Assembly: GCA_023897205.1 (NCBI GenBank)
Contig: JAHWDD010000003.1
Location: forward strand, 4,281,665-4,345,664
Reading direction: 5' to 3'
Length of the DNA: 64,000 bases
Source: Exophiala sp. HKRS030
Lineage: Eukaryota; Ascomycota; Eurotiomycetes; Chaetothyriales; Herpotrichiellaceae
Below are positions 23,280 to 34,535 of this stretch, piece after piece. The position numbers and the translations under genes are program-made. The notes beneath the pieces were generated by a model, which saw nothing but the letters and a program-made list of their open reading frames with translations, was not told the origin of the DNA and did no database searches. How positions within the stretch are numbered: position 1 is the stretch's first letter; each line of letters starts with the position of its first letter.

Positions 23280-24203
23280 TTCCACAGGAGACTGGAAATC
23301 TCCTTCTCGAACCTCCGAAATGCTGGACAAGGTTGGAATGGATTAGGCCTCATACCGCAACAACATGGATGTGAGGTGACTTGTTAGATGTGTCGATGCC
23401 AGCAGACAGCATTTGCCGGATGAATAGTACCCTTCTCCGTGGTGTTGATCGCGTGACTTTGAAAACGTCTGAGAGCTGGCCTCGTTATGTAAGACGATGC
23501 TGGAGCAAGGTTGTCATATGTTGCACAAGACCATCAGTACCCGAGACCAAGACATCAAAAATATGTCAAGGACGAGTGTCAATACTGGTAAAAACAGAAA
23601 TCGTAGGCTATCCGACCAAGTTGGTAGTTGAGCGACATGCGCCACATTCAGTCGGGGTTGCCGAATGGCGAAAATAGCAGTCGCCTACTCAGCACGTGAT
23701 GCTGCAAGTGTGCCTGACCGTGTGAAAAGCCGGGCAGAGGACGCGTAGACTTGCAGAAGGGCAAGGGCAGTGCAGCGTAGTGCTTGCAAAAACAAGGAAG
23801 AAATCCGGGCAGAGGCGAAGTATTTCTGGATTTAAGAAGCGCTTGGAAGTGAGAGATGGTTCCAGTCATATGGAACCGATCAAGACGGAGGGGAACCTTT
23901 TTGAAAAAGGACATATCAGGCTTAGTGCAGACATTGTAAAAGACGAAACAGCACCATAGCCAGAGGGTGATGAGGTGTTTGAGCCATTCGCAGCCATTTG
24001 CAGCCATGGACGGGATAGGACAGTGATGGAATAAGCAAGGGAGACATGGGATGATGGCAGTGCGAGGGCAACGATTGACCAGGAGTCTGAAGGGACGGAC
24101 ACTGGACGGAGTACTTGGAAGGTCAAAAGACGCAGATGGTGGATAGAGGCAGGCACGAGTGGCACCAGTGGCACCAGTGGCCCAAGAGGAAGGAGTGGAT
24201 GAT

Positions 24204-24245
24204 GGATGGTGGATGGTGGATGGTGGATGGTAGATGGTAGATGGG
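24204..24245 (+). repeat. Heptanucleotide minisatellite, unit GGATGGT, 6 copies
   Basis: Four perfect copies and two one- to two-base variants with a period of 7, followed by a run of G at 24281-24287 shortly downstream. Confidence 0.88.
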
Positions 24246-24870
24246 CGGATGGGAAGGAGCGGGTTTCGAGGCAGGCGGGGGGGGGGCGCCAAAATGCCCA
24301 AATGGCCGCGCATAAATCGTATTCCGCGCCGGATCCACTCTTTCCTCAGTACTCCGTAGTGACCGTGAATACCCACGACACCTAACATATCACGTTTCCT
24401 GTCTAGATGCCTGTACGGAGTAGTCTGGTTGTAGACGAGCCCACAAGAATCCACAAAACTATCCAACATATTTCCAGGTAGCCCTCCACGCTCTCCAAAC
24501 CTAGACTTGTGGGTGAGCGTGAGGGCGATGGGGACTGGATACTGGATACTCCCGTTCCCAGCTTGGGGACTGTAGGCTAGGGTTTCCAGCTGACCCGAGT
24601 CTTCCTTACAATGGTGAGCATTGCCTTGTGGGGCCACCTGGAAGGCTCGACGGGCTCGACGGAGCCTTTTCTTCTGTACAGTTGGTTCAGAGTCGTCGAG
24701 TATTGCCTGATCCTCATTTTGACTATCTTTGAGTAGTTACGTGTTGTTCGATCGGTACTCCACTAGTGCTTGTATGTCCGTCAAATGCTGTGCCATGTAG
24801 ACCAATCTGCATGTTGGGTTCAAGGGCAGCCGCATCATAGGCACACGCACAGGCCCGGGCGAGAAATATT

Positions 24871-24918
24871 GGACGAGGACGAGGGCAAGGGCAAGGACAA
24901 GGTCGAGGACGAGGCTAA
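24871..24918 (+). repeat. Degenerate hexamer tract, unit GGACGA/GGGCAA, about 8 copies
   Basis: Period-6 purine-rich tract with variants GGACGA, GGGCAA, GGACAA and GGTCGA. On the minus strand it would encode a Leu/Val/Ala run inside an 81-codon frame that I do not accept as a gene. Confidence 0.75.
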
Positions 24919-25599
24919 GCTGGAGCTGCCTCTTCGCCTCTGACGGGCTAGCGGCCTCAGCACTTAACTGACTCGAAGACATGAACAGGCAAGCCTAAGC
25001 GCGATTTGCCAAAGCCAGTGGGATCTAGTCGAAGCCTAGAAAAAATGATCTACGCGGGCACAAGAGATCCACCGTCACAACACGGGCTGCAGGATTTCAG
25101 CGACTGGTGCAATCGTATTGGCAACAATGCCTGGTAGGTGCCTAGCACTTAACTAAGGCCATGTTTGACATTATCGGATACAGGGTTGGGCTGAGGTGAC
25201 CGGAGATGGTGGGAAAGGATCAACCATGCTTGACAAAAGGCGACGAGGGCACGGGGCTTCTCAGACCATGCTTCCAGCGCAAAGATAGGATGGAAAGCTG
25301 AGTGCGCGGACGGGTAGACCGTACAAGTTTGAATCGCGGAGAACCAGTTGTTGGACGAGGACAGGCTTTGGGTTTGGTGGGGGCTGCTTAGGCCTTTCGG
25401 GTGGGTCTCTGGCGGGCCCCGTGCCCATGAGGTACCCATAGAGTGCCGAGAGTGCCCATAAAATGCCCGCAAAAGTGCCCACCGAATGTTCGCTGCACGA
25501 AAGCCCTTTGGCTGAACTCAGGCGGACGCCATGCGAGGATCGGGCCTCGTGATGGTGGCTAAGGGAGGCCGAGGGGCCAGAGGTTAGCCCTGAGCTCCT

Positions 25600-25634
25600 G
25601 GCCCTTGGCCCTTGGCCCTTGGCCCTTAGTCCTT
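25600..25634 (+). repeat. Heptanucleotide minisatellite, unit GGCCCTT, 5 copies
   Basis: Four perfect tandem copies and one variant (AGTCCTT), period 7, in gene-poor DNA. Confidence 0.88.
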
Positions 25635-26480
25635 AGCCTGAGCGCCCTTTACGGTCTGCTCTGGCCTTCCATGGAACCATATCGATAATTGACATATTGC
25701 CACAGCCCAAGAGCCTGAGGGCTTGAGGGCCCCAGCATCGGTCGCCGTCGCCGCTACAAGGCATTTCGTCAATTCGGCTCGCAGCCGTCTCTAGGCTCCT
25801 CTAGGCATACACGAATCGTGTCCGTATCGTTGCACTAGTCTAAACGTAAGATTCATAACCTTTTTCGCTCTGGTATAGATTCTTGCAAAGCCACTGACAA
25901 AAGGGACATTCCTCTTGAGTCTAGACATTGGATTTGCCCGGTTGTTGACGAACCAACACTCCGTCTCCAGGTCTCCCCATGCACCCATGTGCAGTTGTGC
26001 GCCTCTCTCCCCTCTTTCTTTGTCTCTGGCGTCTTCTGTTACATTGAAGCGTGTGACTGTGGCATTTCTGGTGCCTATCACACAACCTTTTCTGGACGGG
26101 GGCATATTTCATCACTTTGATTTTCACCTCTGCTACAAGTCTGTGCATGCGGACACATGTGCCTAGGACTAACTGACTCTATACTCCAGAACAAGCGTTC
26201 GACGTTGATAGAATCCCTGTTGACTGCTTCGCGGCAGATATTCCACCTCGTCCTAGCATCATCAACCAATCAAATCGTTTACATGGCCAAAATGTCCGCG
26301 TGTGGCTTGATCTGATACGTGGGTCAACCCCGCCTCTGTCCTGTGGCGTTTTTTCCTCACGCCAATCTCATCCAATTACTCTTCAATGATGCTGTTGCTC
26401 AAATTCTCCGACTAACGTGGGCTGCACACCCACCCAGAACTTTAGGACGCCATGACCCAAGGAGTCAAAGGACCAGGTGT

Positions 26481-26538
26481 CTCCAGGAGTCCCCAGGAGT
26501 GCCCCAGGAGTCCCCAGGAGTGCCCCAGGAGTCCAGGA
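26481..26538 (+). repeat. Tandem repeat, unit CCCCAGGAGT(G), about 5-6 copies
   Basis: Units of 10 and 11 bp alternate, giving a 21-bp higher-order period. Because one unit is 10 and the next 11, all three frames are hit, so it is unlikely to be protein-coding. Confidence 0.85.
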
Positions 26539-26936
26539 GCGCAAGAGTTCAAACCCACGAGTTTCGGCCTCGCTTCTCGACGGATGCGCCACCCTCCTGC
26601 CGCGCTTGCCTCAACGACGGAGTTATATACTCGGCAGGTGCTCCATACAAAGAACAACATTTGGAAGGCGTGACAGGAAATGCGCGGTCACCTGACACTG
26701 ACTTCTGAACATGAAACCAAACTCGAGACACATACCGGTTGTGCTTGGAGGCACCATGACGTGACATGGCCATATAATGCCGCCACAGCTGCTGCGATGC
26801 CACTGATAGGATGATAGCCTTATCATGAATCGTCTTCATCACGCATGACATGTCAATTTTATGATATTTTCCAACCACCGATTTTTTGGTTTTTATCTTG
26901 AAACATCTTGACCAAAGCCTTGCGCTATCAGAAGCC

Positions 26937-27487
26937 ATGGCCGAAATTCAAGGAGGGTGTGATTGTGGTGAGGTGCGATATCAAATGGAGAAACCAATCG
27001 TGGTCCACTGCTGTCAGTGAGTCAAGAGCGATATCCTCGTGAAACGAATCATCGTGTTGAATGGGTATAGCTGCCGATGGTGTCAAAGAGAGACGGGAGC
27101 TTCATTTGCTCTAAACGCCATGATTGAAACCAACAAGCTGAAGCTTCTTCGAGGTGAGCCAGAATGGACACTGGTGCCGAGCGAAAGCGGTGCCGGACAG
27201 AGCATAGCAAGGTGCCCTAAATGCAAGATCGCCGTATGGAGCGTCTATCTGTATCTTCAGAATAAGACGGTTGGCATGAAGCCCATTCGCATCGTACGAG
27301 TGGGCACACTCGACGACGCCAATGCTTTTCCCCGAATGCCCACATCTGGACCATCCACAAACAAGACTGGATAGTCCTGTCCAACGAAGTGCCAGCGTTC
27401 GAGACGGGTAGCTACGATCGAGACACGGTTTGGTCCGCCGAGAGCGTGGAAAGATTTCGCAAAGCATTCGACACGAATGATTCCTGA
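26937..27487 (+). CDS. GFA-family (Mss4-like fold) zinc enzyme, reading frame broken by one base
   Basis: Exon 1 is 26937-27016, the intron 27017-27070 (GTGAGT donor), and exon 2 runs to 27487. Splicing restores the family zinc signature: GGCDCGEVRY, then CCHCRWCQRETGASF, and later RCPKCK. This is the glutathione-dependent formaldehyde-activating (GFA, S-(hydroxymethyl)glutathione synthase-like) family, about 165 residues if complete. The frame breaks at the TTTTCCCC run (27326-27333). Downstream, the family C-terminus continues in the next frame (NAHIWTIHKQDWIVLSNEVPAFETGSYD). Adding one C restores FPPNAHIWT, the usual family wording. It is either an assembly error or a recent lesion. Substrate of such small fungal GFA proteins is generally unproven. 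Confidence 0.8.
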
Positions 27488-29560
27488 TCAGTCAGAGCTG
27501 TCCGTTGACACACCCATTTTGGGCTTGACTGCCTCCCAGAAGAGTTGACATGAATGCCGTGAACGACTGCAAAAGGCTAGATTCGCTTCTGGTCCGTAGT
27601 GTGCAGTTATTACTACAGTCTTGCGCTCGTGGTTGCGGCTGATGGCACGCCAATATTCAGCCGGCCACCAGCAAGCCACCAGAAAGGTCAAGTGTCGTCC
27701 TCCATCCTCGATAGTGGCCGTATCTTTGGGCACAAGGTTTTTTTTCTGACAAAACTGTCATCTGATATTTTACACATGCCTCACTTTGAGACTTAGTCAA
27801 AGAGTGTTAGTAACTTAGTATTCCCAGCCCACTGGCCCTATCACGGCAAAGGCTGCAACGATATGTATGACATGCTCGTCAATGCACGAAAATCTCATGT
27901 GGCATGTCATGCCTTGCCTTAGATCTTCAGTGATCGATCAATCCCAGCCAATCGGGACACGCGATCCCGCGCAACAATGCCAGCTGAACCCGCCCGTGCT
28001 GGCCTACAACGTGGTTCCATACAGCATGGACAATTTCCAAACTTCGATATCCAGACACTATTTTCGACAATACCAAGTGCCCAGCTAAACTCTTGGTTCT
28101 CTGCAGGAGGTTTTTCATGCAGGTACCAGGCGGCTACTGGCTTGCAATTTCGTAGAGCACTGCAGAGCCTCGTTTTTCCAGCCTTCTGGATCCCAAGGCT
28201 GAGTATCTGAGCTGTGCCACGCTGTGCCTATGACTTTGCTCTCCTTTGTTCTCAACCCCTGATTGGTGATTCAACATCTGAAGCAATCGTCGCCTCTTAC
28301 TGGTCGACGTCACTTTTCCCTAACCGCTCAATCGTCCTCCATGTACAGAGTCATCGATCTACGGTTCCTGCAGCCCTCGCATCGCTCTCCGGAAATCATC
28401 TATCTCAGCATCAGAGTTTTCCCCATGAAGCCGTTGCACAACAAGCCATGAGCACCTCTGCCCTGATGAGACTAGTATAAGAGATGACTTGACGTATTTC
28501 CCCTCACAGCTTTGACCTCTAAACCTACAAACTAGTTGTTTGTCATCCACAATCTTCTGATGATGAAGATGTCCATGCGAGACTATCGGACCAATGGGCG
28601 TACCAAACAAGAGAGATGTCATTACTTTCGGTGGCTTGCGTACCTTTCTGCAGGGGCAGCAGGGAAGAGTTAGAGACTGGTCACGCGTTTGGTTACTGCA
28701 TTTCCGTTGCAGGGCTCATATCTGGCACAGAAGCACGAGAATCTTCGGCTACTGCTTGATGATGATGAACCCGCAATATCGCTCTCCAGTCCATGACTTT
28801 GGACCTGAACAACCCTGTGAACAACACTGCTGCGGGATCATACGGGATGCTGTTGTCGCTACGTGGTAAGTAGACATGGTTCAAGGGCTCTTGAGCTGTA
28901 ACCAGTCTCGTCGAAGTTCGCGTCGCCGCCGCCTTTGTTTCGGATACTTGATATTGTGCCTCTTCGATTTTTTACTTGTCTCATCATGCGTTGCAAGTGT
29001 GAAATTGTGCTACAATGATAACTTTAATCTCAGAAGGTGCAAATCCTGACGTGACTGTGTCGAGTGGAACCTGAGAAAACATCGTGATACAATCCAACTG
29101 TTCGAACAAGGACTCAATGACAAGAAATATGTTCTGAGCACCTTGTATGTACATAGCAGAAGACACAGGCACCACAAGTCCCCAATCGAAAGACGCTCGC
29201 CTGGGCCAAAAAAAAGGTGCCAAGATGCCCATCCGGCCACAGCCTCGCCAGACTACCTTACTGTGTAGGTACCCCAGGTAGGGACGTAGTTAACAAATCT
29301 TCCCCCTTCCAGATGCGCGTCACCCAGCGAACGCCGAACCGAACGTGCTGAACGCGGCCATTCTGCATCGACACCAACCACTCCCAATTGTTCCAATTTG
29401 TCAACAACGTCAATATTATTCACACTCTACGACTTGCCTTCCATTTGCATCATCCTCGTTAACCTCCCCTAATCCTTACCGCTACCTTTTCCAAGTCAAA
29501 TAAACCTCCAACTATCATCTCCACGGCGCAGTTTTCGCGCAACCGCACCACCTATTGACC
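27488..29560. other. 2-kb gene-poor region
   Basis: Only short, unrecognised open frames. The last 250 bp are pyrimidine-rich and probably the 5' UTR/promoter of the SAP-domain gene. No repeat, tRNA or mobile element seen. Confidence 0.45.
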
Positions 29561-30491
29561 ATGGTTGACTATGCAAAGAAAACCGTGGCAGAGCTCACAG
29601 AGATTCTGAAGTCTCGGGGCCTGTCGCACACCGGGAAGAAGGCAGAGCTTGTCGCAAGGCTGAACGAAGCCGACAAGGAAGCTGAAGAGGCCGGTGAGTT
29701 TATCCTCCAAATCGTCGTATGCGCCAATATCCAGAACTTCCCAGAATATGGCCCAGATGAAGGCTTTCACACCTGCTGACTTGGATCTATCGATTTCTAG
29801 CAGGCCCTACGGCTGAGGAACCCCTGCGCCGGTTGCTGAAGAACAGTCTACGGATGTAGCGCCCGCACAGCCCAAACCTACGACAGCGACAGCGACAGCG
29901 CCAGAGCCTGCGCCACCTGCTCCCATTCCAGCAGGAGACTCACCCTCTGCAAACACTGACACTGCTCTCGCCACCAGTGCCTCATATGCGCTGAATCTCC
30001 CTACTTCAGAAGTTGATGCTGAACTTGCAAAACGGAAAGCTCGCGCCGAACGCTTCGGTACCGTCAACGCAAATGCCGGTGCCAATGGTGAAGGTGAAGG
30101 CAAGGCCGGGGACGATGAGGCGCAGAAGGCACTCGAACGCGCGAAACGATTTGGAACAGGCGCTCAGAATTTATTAGGACGGTTAGATGAGGCCCTACCT
30201 CTGGAGCGCGAGCGAGGAGGGCGCAAGCGCGGGAGACCTGATGGCGGTGATGCGCTTGAAGATCCTGGATTGAGGAAGAATTTCCGAAATCAAGGTGGCC
30301 GTGGCGGTGGTGGCGGCGGGGGCAGTGGAGGACGATTCCGCGGTGGTGGAGGTGGAAATCGCAATGGCAGGGATAATTCTAGGAGGAGACAAGGAGAGAA
30401 GCCAACTGGCGTGGTCAAAAGTACCCCGGCTTACACCTCTGATGCTGACAGAGCGGCTGCTGAGGCCAGGAGAAAGAAATTCGGATCGTAG
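29561..30491 (+). CDS. tho1: SAP-domain mRNA-export protein (Tho1/SARNP-like)
   Basis: Exon 1 (29561-29693) encodes an N-terminal SAP domain at residues 3-38 (DYAKKTVAELTEILKSRGLS, GKKAELVARLNE), a DNA/RNA-binding helix-turn-helix. The next exon encodes a Pro/Ala/Thr linker, the paired family motifs KRKARAERFG and ERAKRFGTG, an RGG-type Gly/Arg tract and a conserved C-terminus (DADRAAAEARRKKFG). These match yeast Tho1 and human SARNP/CIP29, which act with the TREX complex in mRNP export. The acceptor is uncertain. An in-frame model uses the AG at 29816-29817 (268 residues). A better-placed CTAG/CAG after the perfect GCTGAC branch (29775-29780) would need one extra base at the CCCC run 29821-29824. 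Confidence 0.87.
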
Positions 30492-30977
30492 TTCTCTGCC
30501 AGTGGTTCTTCAGAGCCGACAGACGACTAGTGAGAGATGCACCAGCCGTTGACATTTGGGCGTGGAAATGGGGATCTACTTGAGAGTTGGACAGCCAATT
30601 CTACATTGCTGGACAAGAGGGATACAGCAGTTGGTTGACAAAACGTCGATAGAACGCGGATCAGGACGGTAAAGGTATGACCAATTCTATGGCCATTCAC
30701 AGCGACGTAGAATGCGGATGACGATAAAAAACAAAATCACATGTACTATGAGCAAGAACCAGGAAATGTTAAAAGTCGGAAGTGAAACCTATATCTATTC
30801 ATAAAGAAAATCACGATCCACAGTAACCACAGATCCCCATTACTGCTTCATAAACCCAGAGAAGGGCAAGCCACAAGGCATCAACTCAATCCTCCCAAAC
30901 GCCATGCTAATCCATCAAACAGAACCACTTTTCTAACGCTCAAGAGATCCGAAGAGGACTTCCCTGTCTCTCGAGAA
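30492..30977. other. Intergenic 3' flanks of THO1-like and ARM-like genes
   Basis: 486 bp between convergent genes; nothing distinctive seen. Confidence 0.4.
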
Positions 30978-32577
30978 TCAATCATGTGCGTCGCTTTGTA
31001 CAGAATCATTCGCATCCTCGACTGAATGAGGAGAATCTCCATCCTGACTCACTCCGGCCAGTTCCAGCACATCAGATATATCAGCCGAGGAAACACCATC
31101 AATGGCGCGCCTTCGGTCCACGTCTGATTCCGCCATGATGACGGCCTGCATCGAGGACGGTAGCTCACGGACGTCGAAATCACGTTGGATCTCGAAGCTG
31201 GGCATGTCGGGACCGATGGAACCACCGGTATCACCGGCGGTATGGTCAGCGACGTCATCAGTGTTGTCATCTGGTGCGAGTAGATCCAAAGGCTGATGCG
31301 GCGCCGTGTCCTGCAGCAACACATCCGAGGCGTTCTGATCGGCCGACAAATTGAGCAAGCGATTCAACTCGCCCTCCCCATCTCTCGTGCCAGAGGAGTG
31401 CATCGGTTGCAAGCCCACACGACTGTCCTCGCGCTGCAGGATATTCTCTCTACTGAGCGGCGTGCCCCTTTCCGCAACGACAATCGCCTGCCGATGCCGC
31501 CGCCTCAGATGTTCCTCCTCCACACTGCGCTCGCGCGACCGCGCGGGCTCGCCGACGCCTCCACCGAAACTCCCTCTGCGCACGGCGCTAGGGTGAGAAG
31601 TACCTGCCCCCAACCGCCGCCACCAGCCGTGTCCTCGCCGTCTGTCATCTGCACGTCATTGTCCTCGTCGAACCACGGCTGCACGTTCCACTGGTACCCG
31701 CGGCTACCGTCCGGGTAGTCGAGGAGTTCCGGCTGGCCGAGCAGGCCGGCATCGCGCAGCGGGCGCAGAAGGCCCGAGTACTTTTGCAATTCCTTGAATA
31801 TCTCGGCCATCAACGGGTCTTCGCTCGGCATTGCCACGAACAGCCGCATCACGTCGCGCTTCTTGTAGTTGAAGTGCGAGTATGCCGGGAGACTGCACGG
31901 GAATGGGTAGTGCGCGAGCCACTGTGTGATCAGCCTTCGGATCGTCGGCGATAAGTTGGTTCCCGCGGCGTCAACGCCCAGTGTGACCTGGTGCAGGATG
32001 TTGTTTAGGATGATGAGTAGAGAGACCTCGTGGGCTGGCCGGTGCAGTGGCCGGAGTGGTGATGGGGGATTTTGATTTTCTTCTCGTTGGGTTTCGGTTG
32101 ATACAAGGCGCCGACTGCGTGGAGTGGCAGGACATTGATCAGCGCCGTCACCACGGCGTCGACGGTTGCGACGTCGTTGAAAGCACCTGAGATCCTGGTC
32201 CCGTCGAGCGACGGGTGGTACAACAACATCCACAGTCCGTTGATGGCGTTGTCCCGACGTGAGAACTCTTTGGACGCCAGATCCCGTAAGAGCAGTTTCT
32301 TCGTCGATGCCGATCGCACCGTGCGACTGGCCACAATCTTTATCGCTGATGTTCGCAGATCGTAACTATATCCATCGGCCAGCGTGCGTAGAGTTTCAAT
32401 CTTAAGTGAGTTTTCAGAGTCCTTCTGGAGTCGTTTTGCGGGCGCCGGTGCATCTTGCGGAGGTGCTCGTGCCGCATCTTTGACTTGTTGAAGAAGTACG
32501 GGGACTGAGAAGTATGCTGTTCCAACCCCTACGAGGACTGCAATCCAGAGAAACCGGTCTGTGTCGAGAAGTGGCAT
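30978..32577 (-). CDS. Fungal-specific ARM-like protein with N-terminal membrane anchor
   Basis: One gene split over three frames; about 533 residues if one base is added at 32064-32068 (five G on the plus strand) and one at 31607-31611 (five C). ATG 32577 is followed by a single hydrophobic segment (WIAVLVGVGTAYFSVPVLL, residues 10-28). A conserved block follows (PPQDAPAPAKRLQKDSENSLKIETLRTLA, then SAIKIVASRTV and RRDNAINGLWMLLYHPSL) that looks like helical ARM-type repeats. The middle has RWLAHYPFPC-like text (ITQWLAHYPFPC) and an acidic MTDGED. The tail has a conserved RRRHRQAIVVAERGTPLSRENILQRED motif. I recognise this as a conserved Pezizomycotina hypothetical family, without known function. 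Confidence 0.75.
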
Positions 32578-32967
32578 GTTGGACGTTACATGTTGTTCAA
32601 GTATTATGTATTACGATATTGAGGTTCGGTGAGAAATGATGGGATTGTTGTGGTTCAGAGTTGAGAACTTGAAGTCTTGAAGTTTGAAATGATAGATCCG
32701 AGAATAAGGCTGACGTCTTGACAAATAAATCTCGATACTAGCGCGAGGCTCCACATGTCACCCGTTTAAATATACTCCGTAGGTACATAATTGCCATGTC
32801 ACCACTGACCATCACGATGTGCGCTGCAAGCCGAAACCAAAACATTTATGGGCGCACACACTTACACACCACTTGCGATGATAGAATTGTGTAGGCTTGA
32901 AATCCTGAGCCTCAACTCTAATCAAGATTTCTTCAACATCGCATTGTCTAAAGGACATCTAATTCTA
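32578..32967. other. Intergenic spacer
   Basis: 390 bp upstream of the ARM-like gene and downstream of the G-patch gene. Carries an exact TACTCCGTA at 32773-32781. Nothing else recognised. Confidence 0.4.
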
Positions 32968-33972
32968 TCAATCATGCTCTTCCTCCGTAATACCTGGACA
33001 GCCCTCCATGTCCTTGTCTGGATATTGATATTTACACCAGAAGCAATAGTTCCAGCGCTCACGAAGGTATGCAACCAGCCTAGCCAGCTGTTCCGAGACT
33101 TCAAGCGCTGCAAATTCATCCAATTCTTCGTCCTCCTCGTCAAGGGCAACATCAACCTCCTCTGTCTGTGATTTCTTTCCCAGTGCGATTTGATCATCTC
33201 GGTCCTCTTCCGGGTCGTTGTAGTCCGCCCTTCTCGACAGCGACTGATGCAGATCATATCTCATTCTCCTGTCACGTTCATTTAAAGCTCGCTGTTTGAC
33301 CAAACCGCGCCAGAGGACGTTGACACCTTTCAACGGCCTCGATCGCTTCGCTCTATGCACTTCCGCACCTTGGTCGACATCCGATATAACTGGCACATTG
33401 TCCTCCTCCTCCTCTAGCCGTTCGCAAACCTTCATTGCGCCCCAAACCTGACCCTCCATCTTCTTGGCCTCTCTCTCTTTTTGTTGCCTTTCCCGAAAAT
33501 CCAATGCATCAACTTTCCGCTTCTTGTCAGACTCCTGCTGCGCCTCCACCTCTTCTCTGAATTTTCGCTTCTTCTCCGCATCCGCGCCAATGCCGCTCCT
33601 CGAGTCCTTTATTTCAAGTCCGATCGGCTCGAGTAGACGATCATCTTTGGCATTGCTTGTACCAGCAACTCCCACCCGCTCTGCTCCCAACGCCGAGCCC
33701 GGTTTATACCCTAGCGCGGCCATCATCTTGTAGCCTTTGCTGCTTGTATCAATCGTGCTGGAACTTAGCGCGGCTTCCCTTTTCTTGCGTTCTTCTTCCG
33801 CTAGAGCGGCTTTGGATTTAGGGTTTGCTTTTATCTCGGCTTCACGAGCAAGTCTTTTCTTCTTTTGGGTCAATGTCTCGATCTTCTTGGATTGTGTAGG
33901 TTCTTCAAATTTCATGTTCATGTAGTCGTCATCATCCTCGCCTCCCACTTCGCCGGCAGGGCTAGGAGCCAT
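32968..33972 (-). CDS. GPATCH11: G-patch domain protein, GPATCH11 (CCDC75) family
   Basis: Single exon, 334 residues from ATG 33972. The N-terminus is acidic (GGEDDDDYMNMKFEE), then a charged helix, then the G-patch (SKGYKMMAALGYKPGSALGAER through DRLLEPIGLEIKDSRSGIG, about residues 78-130). G-patches activate DEAH-box helicases. The centre is a long Lys/Arg/Glu coiled-coil-like region. The C-terminal DUF4187 domain is complete (LARLVAYLRERWNYCFWCKYQYPD, GCPGITEEEHD), with the paired cysteines of CFWC and GCPG. That combination of G-patch plus DUF4187 defines GPATCH11. Probably nuclear and splicing-related; direct fungal data are sparse. Confidence 0.9.
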   Translation of the reverse strand: MAPSPAGEVGGEDDDDYMNMKFEEPTQSKKIETLTQKKKRLAREAEIKANPKSKAALAEEERKKREAALSSSTIDTSSKGYKMMAALGYKPGSALGAERVGVAGTSNAKDDRLLEPIGLEIKDSRSGIGADAEKKRKFREEVEAQQESDKKRKVDALDFRERQQKEREAKKMEGQVWGAMKVCERLEEEEDNVPVISDVDQGAEVHRAKRSRPLKGVNVLWRGLVKQRALNERDRRMRYDLHQSLSRRADYNDPEEDRDDQIALGKKSQTEEVDVALDEEDEELDEFAALEVSEQLARLVAYLRERWNYCFWCKYQYPDKDMEGCPGITEEEHD

Positions 33973-34535
33973 GGTGATCGTAGTGCTTTTGCTTGTGAGA
34001 TGAACTGTAAAGGACGCGTCCCAGCAGGTACCTCTCAATCTGGCGTGGAGGAAATAAGGAGGCGCAAATCTCTGAGTCGAGATCGTCAGAATCACGGAAC
34101 TGGCAGATAGTCAATGCAAGGAAATATCATAGCCGATTGTGTCATCTGTCTTGGTTCAAGAAGGACGTCCACTGAAGTTCTCGTGCTCTTACCGGTATGG
34201 CGGCCAGGACTGCGAGGCATTAAAGGACAGTTGTAAAGTGCATCGCCATAATAAGGAGAAGGACCAGACAAAAAATCACCTACAGTCGCAGTGGCACAGT
34301 CCTGGCGATGAGGTTCTGATCCTGTGGAACATTGATGAACCGCAGTTAGCCTATGAAGCATTTCATTTCTTTTTTTTAGTGACACATCGCTGATGATTTT
34401 AAGCCCGAATAAGCTTTACACGTGACGTTAAATTGCACAGATATATTTTTAATCAGCCGCAAAACTCTCCTAATTTCGTGCAGAGTTGAGGTCGAATTCC
34501 AGACCCTCTTTCTCCTGCACGGAAGTTTTCCCTAA
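33973..34535. other. Intergenic spacer between GPATCH11 gene and tRNA
   Basis: About 560 bp. Contains a CACGTG at 34419-34424 followed by ACGT. No coding signal. Confidence 0.4.

Larger units (their letters stand above)
23280..26936. other. 3.6-kb gene-poor region with minisatellites
   Basis: Long open frames here (for example 23648-24637 on the minus strand) are low-complexity and cross tandem repeats, so I do not accept them. It holds exact copies of the 9-mer at 24350-24358 and 24414-24422, a CACGTG at 23693-23698, and four tandem arrays listed separately. No transposase, reverse transcriptase or terminal repeat was recognised. Confidence 0.5.

Noticed and set aside
23648..24637. 329-codon open frame on the minus strand
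   Set aside because: Runs through the GGATGGT minisatellite, is rich in Pro/His/Cys/Trp of low-complexity type and has no family motif; a chance frame.
24737..24982. 81-codon minus-strand frame with a hydrophobic stretch
   Set aside because: The hydrophobic run is produced by the hexamer tract on the opposite strand; no other support.
26319..26708. Plus-strand frame across the CCCCAGGAGT repeat
   Set aside because: Repeat-driven; all three frames stay open across the array and none has motifs.
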